From an uncultured Rhodoferax sp. (lineage in GTDB: Bacteria; Pseudomonadota; Gammaproteobacteria; Burkholderiales; Burkholderiaceae_C), in assembly GCF_946221635.1 (NCBI RefSeq), contig NZ_CAMIHB010000003.1:62001-126000 (forward strand): a DNA stretch of 64,000 bases, in the 5' to 3' direction. The notes beneath the pieces are model-generated. The model made no database searches. It was not told where the DNA came from and worked only from the letters and a program-made list of their open reading frames with translations. The translations under genes were made by a program, and so were the position numbers. This document shows, in pieces, positions 17,482-26,500 of this stretch. Position 1 is the first letter of the stretch; every line of letters begins with the position of its first letter.

Positions 17482-17519
17482 AAAAAGCGGGATGCGCCTT
17501 GGGGTGCATCCCGCTTTTT
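17482..17519. terminator. Bidirectional terminator between the YebC-family and RTX genes
   Basis: AAAAAGCGGGATGC (17482-17495) pairs perfectly with GCATCCCGCTTTTT (17506-17519), giving T-runs on both strands. It lies between two convergent genes and serves both. A second palindrome, GGCCTGTCCAAGGACAGGCC (17527-17546), stands between it and the RTX stop. Confidence 0.88.
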
Positions 17520-17558
17520 CTTGTTTGGCCTGTCCAAGGACAGGCCGGATCCCGTCCG

Positions 17559-20500
17559 CTATTGCCAGTTGGCAGCAATCACGGGGGTGAGCGAGGTCGC
17601 ATAGTTCGCGGGCAGCGTGGTTTGCCCGGAAGCAGGCGGCGCAAAGGAGGCCATGGCGTTGACCAGGTTCTGCACCTGGCTGTCCAACAGCACCTTTCCA
17701 TCGCTGGTCTTGAACTGCTCCACGTGGTACTGGCTGCCGGGGTACTGGGATCCGACATACCAGTTCTTGATGGTGATGCCATCCGTAGTGCCAATGACAC
17801 TGACGTTCAAGTCATTTCCAGTGTGGGTGAACCACAGCTGGTCGGAGTTGATGTTCTCCAGGAACAAGGTGTCCTGACCACCGCTATCGCTCAGGTTGTC
17901 CTGGCCATCCCCGCGGGCGAAGTAGAACTTGTCGTCACTCCACTGATCAGCAATGATGGTGTCGTTACCCAAACCTCCACGCACGATGTCGTTGCCGCCT
18001 CCCGTGGTAATGGTGTCGTCGCCTGCTCCGGCATTGATGGTGTCTGAGCCCCAGCCTGCAGAGATGAGGTCATTGCCAGCGCCGCTGTTGATGGTGTCGT
18101 TTCCGTAGCTGGTGGTGATCGTGTCGGCACCGGAACCTGTGGTCACCACGGTGTTGCCGCCCGTGGCTGTCACCGTGTTGTTGCCATCCCCGGCATTAAT
18201 GGAGCTGTTGCCCCAGTCGGTCGTGATGGTGTCGTTGCCACTGCCTGCGGTGATTACATTGTTGCCGCCACCTGCATTGATACGGTTGTTGCCATCACCG
18301 GCGTCGATCGTGTCTGCACCCCAGCTTGCCGTGATGACATCGTTGCCAGATCCTGCAGTAATGAGGCTGTCGCCGCCCACAGCGGTGATGGTGTTGTTGC
18401 CATCGCCACCGGACAGGGTGTCTTGTCCCCAGCTTCCCTGCAAGATGTCATCTCCTGCACCACCGTCCAGGATGTTGTGTGGACCACCTTGGGCGATCAG
18501 GGTGTCGTTGCCTGTACCGCCATACAGCTGGCTGCTGCTCCAACTTCCATACAGTGTGTCGTTTCCAGCGCCACCAAACACAATGGGGTTCGAAGGGTCA
18601 GCATGAAGCACGTCATCTCCAGCCAATGGATCTGTCGGGCTTGTGGGGATGGCCTGAACCGCAAGCGCAAAAGGCTCTTGCGCCTGTGCACCGGACGAGT
18701 CGGTCGCTACCACCATCAAGTTCAGCGTCCCCACGTGTGTACTGCCCGGCACTCCGGATAGGGTCGCCGTGGCGCCGTCATACACCAACCAGCTTGGGAG
18801 TGCCGATCCATCGGCCATGCGGACCGAGATGCTCAATACATCGTGTGCGTCGACATCTGCGAATGTGTTTGAAGGCACAGCGAAGCTGAAGGTAGAACCC
18901 TCCACCGCTGTCATATCGCCGATCGGCACCGCGACCGTAGGGGCGTCATTGGTATTCATCACTTGAAGTGCGAAGGTATTTGATACCGCAGCGCCACTGG
19001 TATCCGTTGCCGTCACCTCCACCGCAATCTCTCCAACATGCGCATTGCTTGGTGTTCCAGAGAACGTGCGCGACACACCGTCGAATAACAACCAAGAAGG
19101 CAATGGATCTCCGTTGGAAAGCTTTGCGCTGTAGCTCAGTGCATCTCCAGCATCAGCATCGCCAAACGTGTTCGCTGGAATGGTGAAGCTAAAGACGGCG
19201 TCTTCATTGGTATTTTGGTTTTGCAGCGGCGACACGACGACCGGCGCATCATTGATCGGTGTGACATAAAAGCTATGGGTTGCAGCTACGCCCGGGGCGT
19301 TCCCATCACTGACTTCGTAATGAATACTCACCAAACCATTGAAGTTGGCGTCTGGCGTGAATGCCCATGACCCCGTGTTTGCGTCATAAGCTGACAGTGT
19401 TCCGTGCTCAACACGGATGCTACTGACATATAGCGCATTCCCATCTTCATCTGTGTACCCTTGCAGCAAGTCGGCCTGGGTGATGATGTACACGTTGTCT
19501 TCAACTGCTGCAGTTAGCGTCGATGGGGAACCCGCAAGCACGGGCACGTCGTTCACGTTGAGCACCGTTATAGAGAAACTCGTTGATACCGAGGCTCCAT
19601 TGCTATCAGTCGCTGTAATACTGAGGTTCAGCGTACCAATGTCAGCGTTGCGTGGAGTTCCCGTAAACGTTCCGGTTTGCGCATCGAAGTGCAGCCAAGA
19701 AGGCAAGAGGTCACCATTGGCCATCTTGGCACCATAGCCCAGTACATCACCTGCATCTGCATCGCTGAATGTGTTGGCGGGGATGGTAAAGCTGAGGGCT
19801 GCATCTTCGTTCGCTTGCAGAGCTTCCAGCGGACTTGTCACTACCGGGGCTGCATTGAGCAGTGATTCCACCTGCGCTTGTGTCCAGATGGTGCCATCGA
19901 AGAATTCGATGCCCTCTATCTGATGAGCCGTCGATTCAAACCAGTTTTGCACGGTGACACTATCCGTTCCGTGGCGCAACACCAGATCCATCCCAAGGCG
20001 ATCGACTTCTATGTTTTGCACTTCAATGCCGGCACCGAAGCGAATCCTGTCCGTGTTCCCTGCTGTGGCGTCCGTGTCAATAACAACGTCTTGGCCGAAT
20101 CCAGGTTCAAATAGGTAGAGATCGTTACCCGCGCCACCATCCAGCGTGTCGCTGCCCGAGAGACCCTGGAATACATTGACAAAGGGAGTACCGACCAAGT
20201 TGTCGTCACCATCTGTGCCCGTAACAAATGTGGGGAGTGGCTCGCTCACTTCAACCGTGAATATCTGCACTGCCGTGGCACCGGACGTATCCCTCGCCGT
20301 AACCTGTAGTTGATAAGTTCCGACATCAGAAATCGAAGGAGTCCCGGTTATCTTTGCAGTCACCAAATCAAGTTTCAGCCAAGCGGGCAAGCTCTCACCA
20401 TCAACTCCTGAAATGGAATAAGACAAACGATCTCCGACATCTTGGTCGTAGAACGCTCCCTCAGGGATAGTCCAGGAAAATGCTTCCTCTACTACTACTT

Positions 20501-23500
20501 GCTCATTACCGACGTAGTAACCAACCGAAGGAGCATCATTCGCATTGGCAACTTGAATGGTAAAGACTTGGGTGGCAAATCGACTCTGGGACTGCCAAGC
20601 AATGATTTCCACTTTGGTTAGGCCCACATGATCTGCGGTAGGGGTTCCAGTCAAGGCTCCTGTTTCAGGATCAAGGGACAGCCACGGTGGCACCTCATCC
20701 CCATGTCCAGCGAATGTGTAGTGAACTTTCTTGGAACCAGTTATTTGGAATGCATCGCTGGGCAATTCAAACGTAAACACCTCATCTTCTTGAGCTTGCA
20801 TATCCGCAATTTGCGTACCCTTCTGAAGGGTGATTGCTGGCACTGCAGGCCGAGGTGGGGCCATGTCAATCATGTCTTGCATGGACAAGAGGACCCCATT
20901 GGAAAACTCAAAGTGTTCGACGCCAACACCAGCTGCGTCTCCCAGCTCCGGAACTACGACTTTGACGCCGCCAGGCCCGCCCCAGGAAATACGAAGCACT
21001 GTTTTAGTTTCCCCGTCCACATCCTCTTCGCCCCAAGCCAGGTTTAGTGCCGACTGGGAAATACCTGCACCAAATCGAACGGTATCTGCGAACTTCTCGA
21101 GGTAGTCCCCGAGGAGCGCGTCACTGAAGGTCAGATTGGGACGAGGAGTGGGAGGCGTTGGATTCCAATACCCCATCTGGCCGTAGTTATAGAACGGCTG
21201 ACCAGTCACATCAGCGATTACTTGATCCAGACCACTCGAATACAGGCTGTTCATTACCACCGGAGAGCTGTAGACCGTCCCTGGGTACATGTCGACTCCA
21301 GGATAGAGTGGTAGTTGCTTGTCCAAATTCATAAGCCCATTCAGACTCTTGGCGTCAAACGATATTTCTCCATACATCCATGGATTGACCGAAAGGGCTT
21401 TGAGTTCTTCAATGAGATGGGGGTTCGGGGCACCATAGAAGGTACTGCCTAAGCTGGCCTTTACCAAGACTGCAGCACTGTCATAAATGGTGTCCCAACC
21501 ATCGTCATCCGCAGACACGACATACACATCCTTCCCCGCGCCACCGTCAAGGAAATCTTTCCCATTGCCACCACTGAGTTCATCTGCCCCAGCACCGAGG
21601 CGGATGATGTCATCCCCATCAGCACCATCGACCCAATCGCCGGCATCCAACACCGATTCTTCGAGAAAATTGCTGCTGGCCCTGTACGTGCGTTCGATGA
21701 TGTCATCACCGCCACCACCACTCACCATCTTGGCCGCATCTCCGCTGAGATAAATGTGGTTACTAGAGTCGCCACCTCTGACATCCTCAACTACAGAGGT
21801 CTTTTCGATCTCCGTGTGGTATCGATAAGCGGTGTAGGAATCAACCACGGTACGAGTGCTGGTTACCGGCGTGGCGTAGCGCTTTGCTGTGGGTAACTCA
21901 GTAACATAATAGATGCCGTTTTCATACCGGACCGTTGCGCCATAAGTAACTCCGAGCCCTACGACAGTAGCGTAGGGGCCCATAGGTGCGACCACTTGAT
22001 AACTGCGACCGGGAATCCATTCCGTGGTGTAGTTATAGGTAGTTTCAGTCACTTGACGACTCTCGGAAAATTGGAAGCTACCGAGGTATGTCGAGTTGTA
22101 GCTGCTGGATGTCGCATAACTTCCAGTCTGAATTTCTTCAGAATCACTTTCGGTCAGTTTGCGCTTGACCGAATACGTGAAGTCAGTCGTGCTGCCGTAC
22201 TTGTCTGTCACAGAGCGTGTCCCAGGCCCAGAGAACACCTGCCCCTGCCCCAAGTCCACCGAACCTAACTTGGCAATTGCATTTCGATAGAAATCCTCTC
22301 TTCTTTGGTCCGAAGTTTGAGCACTCAGACTGGAGGCGGCCAAAGTCCGTAAATCGAACACATCGCCTTGCGCCGTCTTCAGCTCCCAGACTGCTTGCAA
22401 CCCATAGAAATTAGGGATAAAGAAACTGCTTCCACTTCCTGACTGAGTGATGATCAATGAGCTTCCAGAGCGGCTGAAAGTCAACGAGCTTTCATCTCCT
22501 GCATGCAGTTGAACGACACTGTGCTGACCGCTAGCTTCAATCAGCGTATCTTGGCCCGAGTTGTTGCCTAGCAAGTAGGTATCTACTCCATCGCCACCTT
22601 CTAGGGAGTCACTTCCTTCTTCTCCGTCCAAGAGATCATTTCCAGAACCGCCCAGAATTCGGTCGTTACCGGCGCCACCACGAAGCTGATCATTTCCTCC
22701 ATAGCCGTAGATCACATCATCACCAGCTGTAGACGGCGGATTGATGACGGGATCCGTCCAAGCTGAGGCATACACCTGCTCCAGGGAATAGGTACTTCCG
22801 TTGTTCAACTTGATTGCCTGTCCAGGCAAGCGAACACCTTCTTTTAGAAGAATAGCGTCATTTTGGCCATAGCCCAGACGCACATAGTTCACGTTATCGA
22901 TAACAAGCTTAGATACAGTGAAGTCGGAAAAACGGATTCCCGGACCGAAGATCAAGGTACTCGCCCCCACCGTGTCCAGCAAGTGGTCCTCGCCATCCCC
23001 GATTTTGAAGAAATAGCTGTCATTGCCGGCACCGCCATCGAGGCGGTCAGCCCCGGCATCGCCCGATAACTGATCATCTCCTTCACCACCAATCAGCTCG
23101 TCATTGCCCGCATGGCCAAACAACTGGTCATCTCCACGGTTGCCCACGATGAAGTCGTCCAGAGCTTCCCCATTGAGCACGTTCGCGTCATCGTCGCCAC
23201 TGAAAGTCTGCCCACTGATCGCGGTAACCTTGTTGACGAGATCCCCAAAGGTCCAAGTGACCCCATTGGTAAACTGGTAGCTGGAGATTGCACCTTCAAG
23301 TGCGCGCCGAACGATGACAGACCCTTGTGGTCCATAGGTCAGTTTGACATCCGTACTGCCGTCCAGTCGCTCAACTTGAATTGCGCCTGGATCAATGTCG
23401 GCCTCGAACTTGATGGCGTTGGTACCCTCATAATCAATGATTTGATCCTGCCCGTCTGCGAGGCCTAGTAGGAAGATGTCATTCCCTCCAGCTCCCCACA

Positions 23501-26500
23501 AGGTATCTGCACCAAGTCCTCCTTGGAGGGTGTCATTTCCTTCGCCACCCTTCAGCCAATCTGATTGATTACCCCCCAATAGGCGGTCATTGCCGTAGCC
23601 CCCATCAAGAACGGATCCTTCGTTGCTTGCCTGAATGACATCGTCTTCCCATTGGCCGTTAATGATGGGAATCGGAAGTTCGGCAATCATCGCGCCAATG
23701 CTCCGGCTGCGTCCATCGCCAAGCCGGACTACAAACCTGTCAGCCTGCAGCAATGCATTCACCAAAGTGACGGAGGTCCCATCACCCAAGGTCAATATCA
23801 AATCGTTAGTGCCGCCACCGACAGCAGCCAATGCCACATCTTCCCAATTGAGTGCAGACGCCAAGGCAATCGTGCTGACACCTTGCGCATCTTCAATCCA
23901 ATTGGCGGAAGTACTGGCAATCTGATAGGTGTCAGCCCCCTTCCCACCGTAGATGAAATTGTTGCCCAGACCGGCAAAAATCTCATCGTTGAGGTCAGAG
24001 CCCGCGAGATAGCCATCGCTCCCATCCGTGCCCAAGACCACAACCCCGCGACTTAGCAAGTCTTGAAAACTCAGGGTCGCGCCATCTTCCAGAACGAAAT
24101 GATCGATCAGTGTGTAAGTGGACAGTTGGCCGGGGGACGCATTAAGTTTTAGCTTGTCGTCGTCTCCTGTACCAACGCGTACAAAAACCTCACCAATGCT
24201 GTTGATTTCGAGCTTGAAGGCATCGAACGAACTAAAGCCTTCCAGAGAAACGATAGTCTTTTCACCATATCCGGAGATCGTGTCAACTCCGTCGCCCAGA
24301 CTGTATTCAATGGTCGATTTATTTCCTGCGACATAAATTTGGTCACGGCCACGCCCGCCTCGTACTGTGGACACTTCTCCGGAGGTATATAGCTGATCGT
24401 CAGCAGTGCCTCCAAACAAGGTGGCACCGTTCTCGTTCATATTGATCTGAACATTGCCAGCCATTGTTGATCCGGCAATTTTTGCCAGTGTCGAAACTGC
24501 GCCATCAGAAAAAACCAAACGCGTTGCACCGGCCAAAATGCCGTCAACAAAAACAATCTTCTGAACTGCGTCATTTGCCGAACGCCAAGTCAACTCCAAC
24601 CCCCCAGCACCAGCAACAACGGTTACCTCTGACTTGCTCACCTGCAGGTTCACTGTATTCACACCCTCGGAGTCCTGAATCGTGTCCCCCTCGTGCGCGA
24701 TGTAGGTGTCATTTCCCTTGCCCCCTACAAGCTTGTTCGAGCCAGTTCCTCCGTCTAAATAGTCATTTCCAGCGTCCCCATAAAGGATGTCGTCGCCAGC
24801 GCCACCAAACAGGCGGTCGTTCCCGTGGAACTTCTCATCCAGTGTTTCACCATCACCGATCAAGACGTCATTGCCGTCCCCGCCAATGAGCAGGTCGTCA
24901 TTGCCGCCCCCAACCAGCCGATCCTTGCCGTCCCCCCCATCCAGGATGTCTTTCCCGTGGAGCGTGCCGTCAAGGGCATAAGAGGAGTTTTCTTCTGTTA
25001 CGTCATCGCCGTAAAGATAGTCTTCCCCCGCGCCTCCAACCAAGGTGTCATCCTTCCCGCCCCCAACCAACAGATCCGCGCCTTCACCTCCGCTAAGAAA
25101 GTCTTCGCCGTGGTAGATACCTTCGATTGCATCCCAGCGGTCACTGTCGCCATAGATTTGGTCATCGTTGTCACCGCCAAAAAGAAAATCATTTCCGCCT
25201 CCACCGGTCAAGACATCTTCGCCAGCGCCACCATCGATGAAGTCGTCACCATGCTTGTCACCCGCCACCGTCGACAAATATCCAGCTGCGGGGATTCCAT
25301 CACCGTGAATACGGTCATTCCCTCTACCGCCCAGAATGAGGTCATTGCCCCCGCCACCAATGGCCCAATCATCACCAATGCCTAGTGTCAAACGGTCAGC
25401 ACCACCACCGCCAAAGACACTGTCATTGCCATCTCCTGCATCGACGATGTCATCAGCATCATCGACCACCGCGCCTACTCCAGTGGTGACAACGGCCGCA
25501 GGAGAGTTTGGCCCTGCACCACGCAAATACTCGGCCCAAGTTGGGCCATTCGTTCTGATGCTGACTCCACCGGGCGGAAGTTCGAACGCATCTGTAGGTT
25601 TTCTTCGTTGCGGTGCAACCAAAACTTTGGACGTAAAAATGATGTCGTTCCCGATACCACCGACGATGTTGTCACTTCCACCACCGCCGCCGATCAGGTC
25701 ATCGCCATCACCACCAAAGATATTGTCTTTCCCGGACGAGCCTGACAATGCATCGTTGCCGCCGAAACCATTGATGAGCGCGCCACTGGCTCCAGCTGCC
25801 GCGGCCGAGATGACGTCTGCAAACCCACCCTCTTCCACGCCTTCGTTGAGCTTTCCATCATTTGCCCAGCTCGTTTCCGACCATGCAAAGGTCCCGAACC
25901 GCGAGTCAGTCGCTCCAATAGAGGTTTGCGTTTCAATACCAATGATTTTTGCCCGCTGGTCGCCTTTGTAGATTTTTTGCTCTGATGGAGTCGAACTTGG
26001 AGGTTTTGGAACATCCTCTAAATTGATGCCGAGATTCCCCGGCTTCCACCCCTTGATGATGATGCGATCTGCGCCCGTCGATCGCTGAATCACTAAATCA
26101 CCGCTGTCAAGCAAGATGTACCGATATTTTTCGTCATCCGATAGCCACAACTTGTCACTAAGCTTTTCTTTGGCGCCCGACAACTGCACACCATCAATCT
26201 CTAACTTTCCGCTTCCATCCGAGTCAAGCACAGTGTCTTTTCCGAAACTTCCACTGAATTGGTAAGTGTCGCTTCCTACACCTCCCTCCAGGTAGTCATC
26301 ACCACCTTGCCCCTTCAGCGTGTCATTGCCACCACCACCGTAGAGATGATCTTCCCGCCCACCGCCCGTCAAGGTCTCCCCCTCCTGGCCACCAAAAACC
26401 ACGTAGCGAGTATTGGCCGTAACGGCAGTATTCCCTGTCTTACGTAGCACCTTTATCCCGCTCTCATCAAGAGCATCCCAGACGATGTCTTCTTGGTCGT

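Noticed and set aside
17900..25700. Regularly spaced short DNA repeats that could be mistaken for a CRISPR or minisatellite array
   Set aside because: The periodicity is 27 bases or so in frame and encodes the GGxGxDxx nonapeptides of the RTX protein; units are not identical and have no spacers.
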